In this document: piece by piece, positions 46,244 to 56,186 of the stretch
Position numbering within the stretch: the first letter of the stretch is position 1
Layout of the letters: every line of letters begins with the position of its first letter
From: a bacterium 1XD21-70
GTDB taxonomy: Bacteria; Bacillota; Clostridia; Lachnospirales; Lachnospiraceae
Direction of reading: 5' to 3'
Assembly: GCA_003669055.1 (NCBI GenBank)
Contig: RAYB01000013.1
Coordinates: 62,001-126,000 of the forward strand
DNA: 64,000 nucleotides
The notes under the pieces: model-generated
Told to the model about the DNA's origin: nothing
Databases searched by the model: none
Seen by the model: the letters and a program-made list of their open reading frames with translations, nothing else
Translations under genes and position numbers: made by a program

Positions 46244-46960
46244 CTAAATTTCTCCAACTAAAACAATATGCTCTGCGCATATATTCTTCTTAAACAGCCC
46301 CAGCAGGAATCCCTTTTTCCCTTTCAACCTTCCAGCAAGATATATTTCCTTTGGCCTTATGCCTGAACAAGCTAATGTCTTGCATAATGTATATGGTGAA
46401 AACCAGCATCTATTTTCCGTATGGTTTATGTCTTTCCCGCTTAAGCCGTTAATGATATTACTATACCGATAAATATTAGGGACTGTAATCACTATTTGCC
46501 TGATAAATCCTGTATAGTTTTGTCTGATTTGAGATAGAAATCCTATAGGGTCGTCTATTTCATGAAGCATCTCCCCCATAACCATAAAGTCTACCTTCTC
46601 ATCCCCAAACCAGCCTTTTATAGTATCACTGTCCCGAATAATATCTGCCTTGATGACATTGTTATATCCCAGGTCTTTCACATAATTGATACCATCAGAA
46701 TCTATATCAACCCCTAATACATTACCACATTTGTCAGTAAGTATTGCGTGCAAATATACATTATTTTCAATCGCCTTGCTTATATTTGGAATATATCCTA
46801 CACATCCTAAATCAATCACGTTACCCCCCCCCCAGATTATTTTATTAATCACGTCAAATCTGCTGTTATATATTTGATCATTATACTCAAACGAAAAGCC
46901 ATTATGAACTCTTTCCGATTTCAAATACTCTTCTGGAATGTTAACAAACACTGTTATCAC
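46244..46960 (-). CDS. SAM-dependent methyltransferase with a G10 tract
   Basis: A 238-residue class I methyltransferase. SAM-binding motif I appears as NVIDLGCVGYIPNIS (~47), followed by VLGVDIDSDGI and FMVMGEMLHEIDDP. It probably methylates the glycan or a precursor. Its codons for Trp-Gly-Gly-Gly-Asn just before motif I contain ten consecutive G (46824-46833 as C on the plus strand). The gene is in frame in this sequence. Slippage of one base would stop translation early, so expression may be phase-variable. GTG start with a weak ribosome site. Confidence 0.75.
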   Translation of the reverse strand: MITVFVNIPEEYLKSERVHNGFSFEYNDQIYNSRFDVINKIIWGGGNVIDLGCVGYIPNISKAIENNVYLHAILTDKCGNVLGVDIDSDGINYVKDLGYNNVIKADIIRDSDTIKGWFGDEKVDFMVMGEMLHEIDDPIGFLSQIRQNYTGFIRQIVITVPNIYRYSNIINGLSGKDINHTENRCWFSPYTLCKTLACSGIRPKEIYLAGRLKGKKGFLLGLFKKNICAEHIVLVGEI

Positions 46961-47031
46961 CTATCCTTTATATAAAATATTTGTACTGTTTTCTAATCCT
47001 TTTGTTTCACCATATGCAGAAATATTTAAGC

Positions 47032-48108
47032 TTATACCGGAGCATGGTTCTGGATCATATTTAGATACTCATGCCAATTCCCCATGTCTCTCCATGATCC
47101 CTCCGGGACAGGAAATACGCCAATGTTTTCGCCAATATTCTTTGCCCTCTTTAACATATCTGGAAGATCTATACTTTCCCCATCATCTACATATCTAAAT
47201 ATTTCTGGTTCCAAAAGATAAAGCCCCGAATTGAATTGATATGATAAATTTGGTTTTTCCTTTATGTCAGTCAGAATACCACCTTCTCTAGTTTCAATTA
47301 TTCCATATGGAATACTAAAAGACTTTATCACAGAAACGATCGTTGCAATATTTTTAGCTTTCACATGATACTCAAACAGATCAGATAGATTTATATCTAC
47401 AAGAACATCACAATTTGACACAAAAAAAGATTTTTTCAGACTCCCTCTCAATAATGCCAATGCCCCACCTGTTCCCAGAGGTTTCCCCTCTCTTATAAAC
47501 GAAATATTATAGTTTATATCTTTACGTTCAGAAAAATATTTTTCTATTTCATCTGCCTTATAATTAATCGATATAATAAATTCCTCACAAGCAGCAGCCA
47601 AAAAAACATCCATTATTTCCTCAATAATTGTTTTATCAGACACCGGGATCAATGGTTTAGGAATAAGGTTCGTCAAGGGCTTTAATCGTTCGCCTTTCCC
47701 TCCAGCCATTATTACAACCGGGCACCCAACCGACTTACAGCATTTCTCGTTATTAAATAAATCATCCCACCCAATAATTTGAACAAGCTTTCCCCCTGCA
47801 TCCACAATGGGCATGCTTTCGATGCGTTCCTTTTTCATTGCGCCCATAATATAATCAGTGCTATCGTTTTCCTTTGCATACAATATATCCCCTCTGATAT
47901 GGTTCATCACACAATCGGATAAATCTATCTTTCTTATTATGGCTCTCTGGATATCCCCAATACTAACTAATCCTATAAAAAAATCGCCGTCACAGATGAT
48001 TAACAGCCGTTTCCCCAACTTATCCATCAATTGCAGAGCCTCAAACAGTGTGGTATTTCTGCCAATTATAATTGATCTATCAGCCATATCTATCACGCAC
48101 CTTTTCAC
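47032..48108 (-). CDS. Sugar nucleotidyltransferase with N-terminal CBS pair (PtmE/LegH-like plan)
   Basis: A 358-residue protein. Two CBS domains (~residues 10-125) precede an NTP-transferase domain with VVIMAGGKGERLKPLTNLIPKPLIPV (~130), the FVSNCDVLVDINL metal site and PEGSWRDMGNWHEY. It activates a sugar 1-phosphate as an NDP-sugar. CBS-fused nucleotidyltransferases are known from legionaminic acid loci (GDP-GlcN synthesis), but the other legionaminate genes are not here, so the product is open. GTG start at 48108; an ATG at 48087 is an alternative. Confidence 0.82.
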   Translation of the reverse strand: MKRCVIDMADRSIIIGRNTTLFEALQLMDKLGKRLLIICDGDFFIGLVSIGDIQRAIIRKIDLSDCVMNHIRGDILYAKENDSTDYIMGAMKKERIESMPIVDAGGKLVQIIGWDDLFNNEKCCKSVGCPVVIMAGGKGERLKPLTNLIPKPLIPVSDKTIIEEIMDVFLAAACEEFIISINYKADEIEKYFSERKDINYNISFIREGKPLGTGGALALLRGSLKKSFFVSNCDVLVDINLSDLFEYHVKAKNIATIVSVIKSFSIPYGIIETREGGILTDIKEKPNLSYQFNSGLYLLEPEIFRYVDDGESIDLPDMLKRAKNIGENIGVFPVPEGSWRDMGNWHEYLNMIQNHAPV

Positions 48109-48142
48109 CTCAATCCTTATTGTTACTTATTGAAATATCATC

Positions 48143-49537
48143 TCAAACGAACTTATAGAGTATGTATACTGCCGCTAACACACATAAGACTGTCAGTCCA
48201 AGCCAAAAATATCTTTGCCGTTTTTTAATACTAAAATGGTAATATTCATTAAAGATTATTACGAACATAAAGGGATAAATCATTATAAAATGACGAAAAG
48301 TAAAAGTTGTAAGTATAATAGATAAAAATTCTGCCCAAAAAACTAACGATATCCGGTTAACCCGCCTTAACCCGCTTATAAGAAAAGGCAGCATAACCAC
48401 TTGATAACATGACCCAAGACTCACAATAAAATTAACAAATGTAAGCCCATTATTAAATATATTAAAAAATTGTATAATCCCTGTCGGCAAAGGAAACACA
48501 AAACCATATAATGTACGGTAGCATATTCCCAGCGGAAATACCGGCGTCAAAAAAATCTTACTATACAACTCACTGCTGTTTTTTTCTGCAATATATTGAT
48601 AATGATAAAGAACATACCTGCTTGCTTTTGCTAAGATAAATGAAATTGCATGAAACCGCACCAAAATAACAAGTGCAAAAACAGCTGCCATGAACATGAT
48701 TAAAAGTCTGTTTCTCGTGATTCGGTCTCCGGCAAATGATATGCAAAATACTACTAACATTAAGAAAAGCAGTTCTTTCCTTAACCAGTACGCAAAGAAT
48801 GCAAGAACAAGGATATACAAAGTTGATAAAAATCTGTTTCTGCAAATAATAGGCTCCAATGAGTTCCTTGTAATATCCTCACAAATAGCATATGCAATAA
48901 CGATAATCAAACAGCATAATGTATCTCTAAAAACATAAGAACTAAGATAAATTGCATTTGGGAAAAAAATAACCGAAAGCATAATAAGCTTTGCCTGTGT
49001 TTTCTCCAATCTTAAACTATATCTTGCTATCTTATATGCAATCACTCCTATTGCCATAAGAAAATCTATATTAAGCACTCGGAATGCAAAGGTACTATAA
49101 TATTGTTCCCCACCAGAAATTTTCATCAGCTGTGATAGCAGCCAATACATTCCGCTGCAATTCGTCTCTATCGGATAATCCCATGGCCATTTATAATTAT
49201 TTTTCAGGAATAATGATGCTGTATCCTCAAAATGAAGATCATCTGAACCTCCAATAAAATATGGTGCCCCATATGTTTGGATACTGCCGTAATAAACCAA
49301 CAAAACAAATGCCACTGCTATAATCTTATATATTCCTAAATGCAAAAGAGTTTTTTTATCCATTCCTCTTATAAATAATAAAATGATTATAACTCCGATC
49401 ATATCTGCAGTGAGTATAGAAACGGAAGAGAAACAAAGAGATAATGGAATATCCATCAGAAGTGATTCAAATACAAGCAGTAGTGTTTCATTCCATCCTT
49501 TATAATTATTCAAATATTGTCTATTTATATTTACCAT
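48143..49537 (-). CDS. Polytopic membrane protein, probable repeat-unit polymerase (Wzy-like)
   Basis: A 464-residue protein with ~11-12 hydrophobic segments and a large periplasm-side type loop (~residues 90-140) containing GGSDDLHFEDTA. Position among glycosyltransferases next to a flippase, size and topology suggest the Wzy polymerase. Wzy proteins share little sequence, so the call is by context. A GT-C glycosyltransferase is the alternative. Confidence 0.6.
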   Translation of the reverse strand: MVNINRQYLNNYKGWNETLLLVFESLLMDIPLSLCFSSVSILTADMIGVIIILLFIRGMDKKTLLHLGIYKIIAVAFVLLVYYGSIQTYGAPYFIGGSDDLHFEDTASLFLKNNYKWPWDYPIETNCSGMYWLLSQLMKISGGEQYYSTFAFRVLNIDFLMAIGVIAYKIARYSLRLEKTQAKLIMLSVIFFPNAIYLSSYVFRDTLCCLIIVIAYAICEDITRNSLEPIICRNRFLSTLYILVLAFFAYWLRKELLFLMLVVFCISFAGDRITRNRLLIMFMAAVFALVILVRFHAISFILAKASRYVLYHYQYIAEKNSSELYSKIFLTPVFPLGICYRTLYGFVFPLPTGIIQFFNIFNNGLTFVNFIVSLGSCYQVVMLPFLISGLRRVNRISLVFWAEFLSIILTTFTFRHFIMIYPFMFVIIFNEYYHFSIKKRQRYFWLGLTVLCVLAAVYILYKFV

Positions 49538-49561
49538 TTAATCTTCACCACTATTTAACTG

Positions 49562-50857
49562 CTATAAAAGCTTTCTATAATTAGCATATTGGTTTTCTCT
49601 TGAAAACAACTCAAGATTTGTAATATTATTTGAATCTCTTTTTAATAATTTATCCTCTTTCCATAAGCCATATAAAAAATCAAGTTTATTCATTATCTCC
49701 TTCTGACTGTTAACAGAAAAAACTCCCAGCCTATTGTCCTCCACAAGTTCCTGATGGAGATCACCTTTATTTCCAATTGAGAGTATACAACTTCCAGATG
49801 CCATATAATCATATAACTTTGCACTGACAATATACTTTCCAGAGTCATCCTTCGGTGTATGGAGTATTACTAAGACATCTGCATTCACCATTTCCTTAAA
49901 TGACTCAATCTCGGTAATTTGCCCTCTCAGTTCTATTCCATCTGCATGGTATAATTCTATATCACGTTCTTTAATATCTGTAACACCAATTATTTTCAAC
50001 CTACAGTTTTTGTTTGATTTAAATTTTTTATAGGCGAGTACCAAGTTTGTACAATCTCTATATTCAGCACGGTTGTTAATTCCTATCCCACCAACATATG
50101 CAATTTTAAAAATATCGCTTTCACTACTTTTTTCAAGTTTTCCCTGTTCAAAAGCCGAGTTCCACATTTTTTTGGAATAACCGTTTGCTATCACTTCTGT
50201 CTTTGAAGGGTCGATTTTATACTTCGCTATAGTATCTAGCCTAACATTATCATTCGTAAAAACTATTTTGTCCGCTTGTTTTATAACAGACTTCTCTATC
50301 ACACATGATAAAGGATATTTTTTCCTCCACAAATTCCAAGGGTCGCGATAATCAAGTATCACATTTGTACCATATCTCCTAGCTAAATTCACTTCCCTAA
50401 ACAAAGTATGTGGCGGCCCTGAAATAATTATACTATCATATGTTTTTTCTTCTAATTGATTTCTGATATTCTTTCTATTTTGTAGCGTCCATAATAAAAC
50501 TTTTAAGGAATTTCTATAATTGCTTTCATTATAAAACATATTAACTAAACGCGCAAAAACATCCGCAATCAATATCAAAAGATTCCTTATCATATCTTTT
50601 TTGGGGTTTTTCTTAATATTATTTTCTTTCCGGGCTGGCTTTCTATGCCTCCCATAAAAATCAAATGCCAGAACATTAAATGGGATCTCACAATTTCCCC
50701 CATTAACGTCCTTTGAATTATAAGCACAGATAACATCCACACAATCTCCCATATCTGATAAGTAATCCGCCAGGAAATACATTCTTTGGCAATTCCCCCA
50801 CACTTTCGTAAAGGGCATCATATCCCATGTTATAATTAATACTTTCTTCATATCCAT
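49562..50857 (-). CDS. Glycosyltransferase family 4
   Basis: A 431-residue GT-B enzyme. N-terminal KVLIITWDMMPFTKVWGNCQ, a middle NVILDYRDPWNLWRKKYPL, a C-terminal donor-binding domain with IAYVGGIG and ADVLVILHTPKDDSGKYIVS, then KLYDYMASG with the conserved acidic/serine region. Donor unknown. AT-rich; spaced 46 bases from the upstream GT2 gene. Confidence 0.85.
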   Translation of the reverse strand: MDMKKVLIITWDMMPFTKVWGNCQRMYFLADYLSDMGDCVDVICAYNSKDVNGGNCEIPFNVLAFDFYGRHRKPARKENNIKKNPKKDMIRNLLILIADVFARLVNMFYNESNYRNSLKVLLWTLQNRKNIRNQLEEKTYDSIIISGPPHTLFREVNLARRYGTNVILDYRDPWNLWRKKYPLSCVIEKSVIKQADKIVFTNDNVRLDTIAKYKIDPSKTEVIANGYSKKMWNSAFEQGKLEKSSESDIFKIAYVGGIGINNRAEYRDCTNLVLAYKKFKSNKNCRLKIIGVTDIKERDIELYHADGIELRGQITEIESFKEMVNADVLVILHTPKDDSGKYIVSAKLYDYMASGSCILSIGNKGDLHQELVEDNRLGVFSVNSQKEIMNKLDFLYGLWKEDKLLKRDSNNITNLELFSRENQYANYRKLL

Positions 50858-50903
50858 TCCCTTTATTAACGATTATTCGGCCGCTCGCTCTCTGAGAAAC
50901 ACC

Positions 50904-51905
50904 TTAAATTCTTCCACATCTTTCCTTTAATAATTTTTGTTTTATATTTCTGGCAAAATTTCCCATGCTAACAAACTCATCTCGGATGTCTAATTCCAAA
51001 TAATTCATATATCTTGATTTGATTTTTAGAATCAACAGGGATAAAAATCTTCCCGTTTCAATGTAACTATTCTGTTTTGTTAAAAAGTCATCGTACTTCA
51101 TTAAATATTCCCTGTTTGATGCCGAAAGCACGCCTTTTTGTTTATCTATTTCCTTAATAACTCTGACTCTTTCCTTTTTTAAACAGAATGCCTTTTTTAC
51201 TTTTTCCCTGGAATTAACTATCTTTCTCCTGCTAATCACCCTTTTTGCCCCTTTAACATTATTGCTATGCTGCCTATATTTTACTAACGGCATCTCAATG
51301 GCATAAACTTTTCCAAATACAGGCGCTATCATCGCATACCATGAATCATGCAGCATAGAAATACTCCCGCTCGTTATTCTCGCTGCATTAATACTTAACG
51401 CCATATTCATTCCTGTTACAATATTCCTACATATTAATTCTCTCCAATACCACTCCATATCGACAAGTTTTTCGTCGTCAATGCGATAGTTTATCTTTAA
51501 ACGTTTATGCAGTCTCTTGTTACTTGTTTTGTTCTCCCATATCAATGAATCACAAACAACCAGAGCACAATCTTTATTCTGTTCAAATACATTTGCCATT
51601 ACTTCAATTTTGTTCCTGATCCATATATCATCCTGGTCAGAGAAAAAAACTATATCCTGATTTATGTATTCAATCGACTTGAAGAAGCTATCTCTTGCTC
51701 CAATATTATGATCATTTATAATAATTTCAAACGGAATATGAGATTCTGTCAAGATATTTTTAGTAATCGTCACGGTTTCATCCGTTGAGGCATCATCTAT
51801 GATAACAATCTTATCTGGTTTTCTTGTTTGATTGACAATACTTTCCAGCTGTTTGTATATATACTGTTCGCCATTATACGTGGCCATAGCAATTGCAATT
51901 GTCAT
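50904..51905 (-). CDS. Glycosyltransferase family 2, rhamnosyltransferase-like
   Basis: About 333 residues. The GT-A N-terminus MTIAIAMATYNGEQYIYKQL is followed by KIVIIDDASTDET and DIVFFSDQDDIW, the pattern of the alpha-1,3-rhamnosyltransferase subgroup. Start chosen at 51905, where the family N-terminus begins; the frame is open to 51926. Acceptor and donor are not determinable by eye. Confidence 0.85.
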   Translation of the reverse strand: MTIAIAMATYNGEQYIYKQLESIVNQTRKPDKIVIIDDASTDETVTITKNILTESHIPFEIIINDHNIGARDSFFKSIEYINQDIVFFSDQDDIWIRNKIEVMANVFEQNKDCALVVCDSLIWENKTSNKRLHKRLKINYRIDDEKLVDMEWYWRELICRNIVTGMNMALSINAARITSGSISMLHDSWYAMIAPVFGKVYAIEMPLVKYRQHSNNVKGAKRVISRRKIVNSREKVKKAFCLKKERVRVIKEIDKQKGVLSASNREYLMKYDDFLTKQNSYIETGRFLSLLILKIKSRYMNYLELDIRDEFVSMGNFARNIKQKLLKERCGRI

Positions 51906-51932
51906 AGCATTTTCTCCAAATACCACACATTA

Positions 51933-52739
51933 TTAGTAGTACATTCTATAATTTACAAGATAAGAATGTTTCATTTGCTTATACTTTTCTATAAAATTAG
52001 ATTTTCCGGTGGAAGAATGTTCGTTATGAACGATTTTCAAAGCTGGGTCAAAAAAGCACTTTTTATTATTCTTGTATACTATTTCAGCTATGTGCTGTTC
52101 TTCATGATACATCAGGCCTTTAAAAGGATTAACCATAAGTTGCCCAATCAAAGCTTCCGTCAGGATCATGTATGCGCCATGTATTAGATAAACTTGCGTA
52201 ACCACTTTTATATCTTTCTTATTGCTTTTTCCTCTTCTTTTTTTTAATGTGCTTAACATGTGATATAAAAATGCCGACATAACATTAGAATATACCAGCA
52301 AATAAATCTTCATCCTTTTTTTGGATATACGCCGCATATATCTCGGATTCTGGTGTTCTCCTGTGAAGGGGCAATATATATCAGGACCAATGGCCCACGC
52401 ATTCTCTGGATATTTTCCTCCCAGCAACTTCTTAATAAATTGATTATCAGGATAGTCGATGTCTGTATTTGAAATAATCACCCATTTCCATGTGTAGCCT
52501 TTGCCTTCCATACTCTTATAACCATATAAAGCACCGTTTAAATATCCACTATTACCTTTGCATTTATATACAAATATATTTTCATTTTTCTTACCAAAAT
52601 ATTCAATATTTGTATCATCATTTATCACAACACATATCACAAGTTTATCGCTGAATTCTATTCTTTCTAACTTTTTAATATAATCCATTATTTCTTTTTT
52701 ATTGTTAAAGCAAACAACAATATTCAAGATCATTTCCAT
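51933..52739 (-). CDS. Glycosyltransferase family 2
   Basis: 268 residues. N-terminal ILNIVVCFNNKKEIMDYI, NSGYLNGALYGYKSM and WVIISNTDIDYPDNQFI show the GT-A nucleotide-binding and Asp motif. The C-terminal LIHGAYMILTEALI and FMYHEEQ-like block (LMYHEEQHIAE) are typical of the rhamnosyltransferase-like subgroup. The gene following in the operon starts 7-28 bases later. Confidence 0.82.
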   Translation of the reverse strand: MEMILNIVVCFNNKKEIMDYIKKLERIEFSDKLVICVVINDDTNIEYFGKKNENIFVYKCKGNSGYLNGALYGYKSMEGKGYTWKWVIISNTDIDYPDNQFIKKLLGGKYPENAWAIGPDIYCPFTGEHQNPRYMRRISKKRMKIYLLVYSNVMSAFLYHMLSTLKKRRGKSNKKDIKVVTQVYLIHGAYMILTEALIGQLMVNPFKGLMYHEEQHIAEIVYKNNKKCFFDPALKIVHNEHSSTGKSNFIEKYKQMKHSYLVNYRMYY

Positions 52740-52784
52740 AAGTATGGTTTAAGCCTCCGCTACTGTATCTGTGGTTAATGCCAA

Positions 52785-54899
52785 TCAAATCTCCTCTAAT
52801 GCCTCCAGCAGCATCCTGTGCGCCCTCAATGCATCCTCAGCCGCCTTATTCTTTTTTCCCTCTTTCATCACATCAATGATCCTCCGATACTCATCCCTAA
52901 AGCCTTTATCCTGCTTAAATCTCATCTCTCTCTTCTTATTGCAACTATATTTTCTAAGTTCAATATAGTTATCCATCTCATATATGGAACCGTTACTAAA
53001 CACCCTTAGTTGTTCCTTTGGATACCGTTTACTCCCCATAGACGTATAGATGATTGTACCGATAGCACCAGATGCAAAGCGAAGAGAGATTATGGCATTG
53101 TCCTTCTTCTGGTATCCTGGATTATCTGCGAAGTTTACGGAAACCCCTACCAATTTGCTGCCATCAAGATACATAATGGTATCGACAAAATGAATAGCTT
53201 CTCCGATAATCCTTCCACCTCCCTTTGTCTCGTCCTGTGTCCAATGATTTTCGGGAATAAAACCTGCATTAGCGATATAGTCATAAATAGCAGGGATCGA
53301 ATTCGTCTTTAAATCCCTTTTTATCTTTTCAATCAATGGTGCGTGACGACGATTCAAACCACAGAAGAGTTGTCCTGGAGCATCTTTATATACCTGCTCA
53401 ATATGGTCAAGTTCCTCAAGCGTCAGGCAAAGCGGCTTCTCACAATACACGCTTTTTCCTGCTCGTAAGGCTTCTACTACAAACTTTGCGTGACTGTTAT
53501 GCTGAGTTGAAATGCCGACCAGGTCAATATTTTTATCCTCCAACAATTTCTTGTAATCATTGGTTGTATAATTAAAATGAAAAACTTCATTAGCCTGAGC
53601 CGCACCGATACCTCCTGTAGTTGCCAATCCTCTGAAATGATATAGTCCAGATGATGCCATAATCGGAAGCATAGTCACACGGGCAAAATTACCTGCACCA
53701 ATAAGGCCGAATCCAACTTGTTTTTTGTCCACCCGTTGTTTTGCAGCATTGCTCTTTACAACCGTATTCCACTTGTCCTTATTCTCATCATATTGAAAAA
53801 GGACACCAATATACTTCTCCCGGTTCGGATTTGTGGCAATCATCTCATATGCTTTTGCCGCATCGGAAAAAGGAATCACATGTGTGATAAGATCAGAAAT
53901 ATCCAATCGTTGCGCAGATAAAAGGCGAATAAATTCCTCGACATTTCTGCCCTCTGTAAACCGAACATAACCTATTGGATAATCAACCCCTGCTTCCTCA
54001 TAGGATGGATCATACCGGCCAGGCCCATAGGATCTTGCAATCTTAAATGACAATTCCTTCTCATAAAAAGCCCTGCGGTCAAGATTGATCTGTGTCACAC
54101 CAACCATGCAAACGATACCACGGTCCCTCGTGATCTGCTGAGAAAGAACAATCGGTTCATTTGAATCTGTTGCCGCGGTAATGATTACCTTATCAACCCC
54201 CCGCCCTTTGGTAAGAGCCTTCGTTATATCTGCTGCGCTATCATCTGTTGAATTAATAAAAGCCTTTAATTTTGTTGCCGGCAAAGACTTATCTGCCACG
54301 TCATAACCGATAACATCACACCCATAAGCATATAGAATCCGGGCAGTAATGTGGCCAAGAAGACCGAGTCCAATGACAGCTACGGTTTCTCCTAGCTGCA
54401 CTTCTGCCTGATGGATACCTTCCAGCGCAATACCACCTAGTGCCGAAAATGCTGCCTGCCGAATATCCTCAAGTTCATTAGGCACCTTCACGATAAGGTT
54501 CTTCCCTACACGGTTCACTTCACTATGATAGGCTTGTCCAACCTCTGCAACTATATCGCCTTGGGATACCTCTGTTACTCCTTTTCCTACCTCTACCACT
54601 CTCCCTACTGCCGTATAACCCATTGGCATCGGATCCTTCAATCTCCCAAATGCAGATTCTATTGTGGTAAGAATGCCATCTGTACTCATCTTCTCAGTGA
54701 CTTTCTTAACCTGATCGGGACGTTCCATCGCTTTCTGGACCAGATTCTTTCCGCCAAAAGATGTCAGAGAACGCTCGGTTCCGGCACTGACCACTGAATA
54801 TAATGTTTCAATAATAACCGTATTTTCTTTTACTGTAGGCATTGGTGTTTCCACTATATTTACAGAGCCGTCTCTGACGGACAAAAATAACTGCTTCAA
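52785..54899 (-). CDS. Bi-domain oxidoreductase (zinc-type dehydrogenase + Gfo/Idh/MocA)
   Basis: 704 residues. The first half is a medium-chain (Zn-type) dehydrogenase with Rossmann GLGLLGHITARIL (~185). The second half is a Gfo/Idh/MocA oxidoreductase with GLIGAGNFARVTMLP (~400) and the CEKPLCLT block. This fusion occurs in many polysaccharide loci, often with a heparinase-like gene as here, and its reaction is not established. The start is a TTG at 54899 with AGAGGAG well spaced; an upstream TTG at 54920 overlaps that site. Confidence 0.85.
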   Translation of the reverse strand: MKQLFLSVRDGSVNIVETPMPTVKENTVIIETLYSVVSAGTERSLTSFGGKNLVQKAMERPDQVKKVTEKMSTDGILTTIESAFGRLKDPMPMGYTAVGRVVEVGKGVTEVSQGDIVAEVGQAYHSEVNRVGKNLIVKVPNELEDIRQAAFSALGGIALEGIHQAEVQLGETVAVIGLGLLGHITARILYAYGCDVIGYDVADKSLPATKLKAFINSTDDSAADITKALTKGRGVDKVIITAATDSNEPIVLSQQITRDRGIVCMVGVTQINLDRRAFYEKELSFKIARSYGPGRYDPSYEEAGVDYPIGYVRFTEGRNVEEFIRLLSAQRLDISDLITHVIPFSDAAKAYEMIATNPNREKYIGVLFQYDENKDKWNTVVKSNAAKQRVDKKQVGFGLIGAGNFARVTMLPIMASSGLYHFRGLATTGGIGAAQANEVFHFNYTTNDYKKLLEDKNIDLVGISTQHNSHAKFVVEALRAGKSVYCEKPLCLTLEELDHIEQVYKDAPGQLFCGLNRRHAPLIEKIKRDLKTNSIPAIYDYIANAGFIPENHWTQDETKGGGRIIGEAIHFVDTIMYLDGSKLVGVSVNFADNPGYQKKDNAIISLRFASGAIGTIIYTSMGSKRYPKEQLRVFSNGSIYEMDNYIELRKYSCNKKREMRFKQDKGFRDEYRRIIDVMKEGKKNKAAEDALRAHRMLLEALEEI

Positions 54900-54948
54900 A
54901 TTTCTAATCTCCTCTATCAAAAATTTTTAAAAAAACAGATTTTTGTAA

Positions 54949-56169
54949 TTATAACTGATAAACCTTGTCAAATTCACAGACATGCCGTGTATCCAACACC
55001 ACCTTCCCTTTCAGTTTATCCATATTTTCTTTAATCTCCTTATGCCCCACCATAACAACCACCATATCCACAGATTCCAGAAACTCTTCCAGACTGTAAT
55101 ACTGGTTCGGTACCACTTCTTCCAAAATCAATGGGTCATAGACCTTTAGCCCCGGAGCCAAATGCCGCTCCTGTGATTCAAGAAGCTGCAAGGCCGGTGA
55201 TTCTCGTATATCATCCACATCTTCCTTATAGGTAAGCCCATACAATCCTACCCGTGTAACATCCCTAAGCCCTTCGCTCTTCATAATCTCATAGATACGG
55301 TTCAGTACAAAGTCCGGCATCCCGTCGTTGGTTTTCATGGATTCGTCAATTACCTTTGCCAGGCTCGGGTAATCCCCCACCAAAAACCAGGGATCTACAG
55401 AAATGCAATGGCCTCCCACCCCCGGTCCTGGCTGCAGGATATTCACTCTGGGGTGCATATTACAGATACGGATAATCTCATACACATCCATATTATCATG
55501 CCGGCATATTTTGGCCAGTTCATTTGCGAATGCTATGTTGACCGCACGGTATGTATTTTCTACCACCTTCGTCATCTCCGCTGTCCGGATATCCGTAACC
55601 ATGATTTCCCCCTGACAGAAAGAATTGTAGAGAGATTTCACTTTCTCTCCGATTATTTTGTCATCCGCTCCTATGGTGCGATTATTATGAAGCAGTTCAT
55701 AAACCATATTTCCCGGTATAATCCGCTCTGGTGCATGAACAAGATGCACATCTGCACCGATTTTCAGTCCCATTTCTTCAATCGCCGGGCGTACGAATTT
55801 ATCCAGCGTTCCTGGGGAAACCGTAGATTCAATGATAATCACAGCCCCCTTCGGCGCCAGCTTTAACACATCCTTCACCGCAGCTACCACATAGCAGGCA
55901 TCTACTTTTTTTGAAAACTTATCGTACGGAGTCGGCACAGAAACAATGTATGTGTCCGTCTCCTGATACTCTGTTGTAAAGTGAATGCCAGCCTCTACCG
56001 CCTTTTGAAACAGTCTGTCCAGGCCGTCCTCTTTAAATGTGGTATATCCTGCATTCAATGTTTCTACCAATTTTTTATTATAATCCGTACCAATCACCTC
56101 TACGCCATGAGACGCCAGCATCAAAGCTGTGGGCAACCCGATGTATCCCAATCCTATTACATTAACCAT
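54949..56169 (-). CDS. wecC: UDP-N-acetyl-D-mannosamine dehydrogenase
   Basis: Oxidises UDP-ManNAc to UDP-ManNAcA. A 406-residue UDP-sugar dehydrogenase. It has the N-terminal VNVIGLGYIGLPTALMLA, the TEMTKVVENTYRAVNIAFANE-like block (AEMTKVVENTYRAVN), the catalytic Cys in GPGVGGHCISVDPWF, and the C-terminal YGLTYKEDVDDIRESP. WecB-type epimerase at the operon end supplies the substrate. AGGAG before the ATG. Confidence 0.93.
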   Translation of the reverse strand: MVNVIGLGYIGLPTALMLASHGVEVIGTDYNKKLVETLNAGYTTFKEDGLDRLFQKAVEAGIHFTTEYQETDTYIVSVPTPYDKFSKKVDACYVVAAVKDVLKLAPKGAVIIIESTVSPGTLDKFVRPAIEEMGLKIGADVHLVHAPERIIPGNMVYELLHNNRTIGADDKIIGEKVKSLYNSFCQGEIMVTDIRTAEMTKVVENTYRAVNIAFANELAKICRHDNMDVYEIIRICNMHPRVNILQPGPGVGGHCISVDPWFLVGDYPSLAKVIDESMKTNDGMPDFVLNRIYEIMKSEGLRDVTRVGLYGLTYKEDVDDIRESPALQLLESQERHLAPGLKVYDPLILEEVVPNQYYSLEEFLESVDMVVVMVGHKEIKENMDKLKGKVVLDTRHVCEFDKVYQL

Positions 56170-56186
56170 TTCTTCTCACTCTCCTG

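Noticed and set aside
41432-48108. Legionaminic or pseudaminic acid pathway
   Set aside because: A 4,6-dehydratase, an aminotransferase and a CBS-type nucleotidyltransferase are present, but no NeuB/LegI-type synthase or CMP-sugar synthetase is in the operon.
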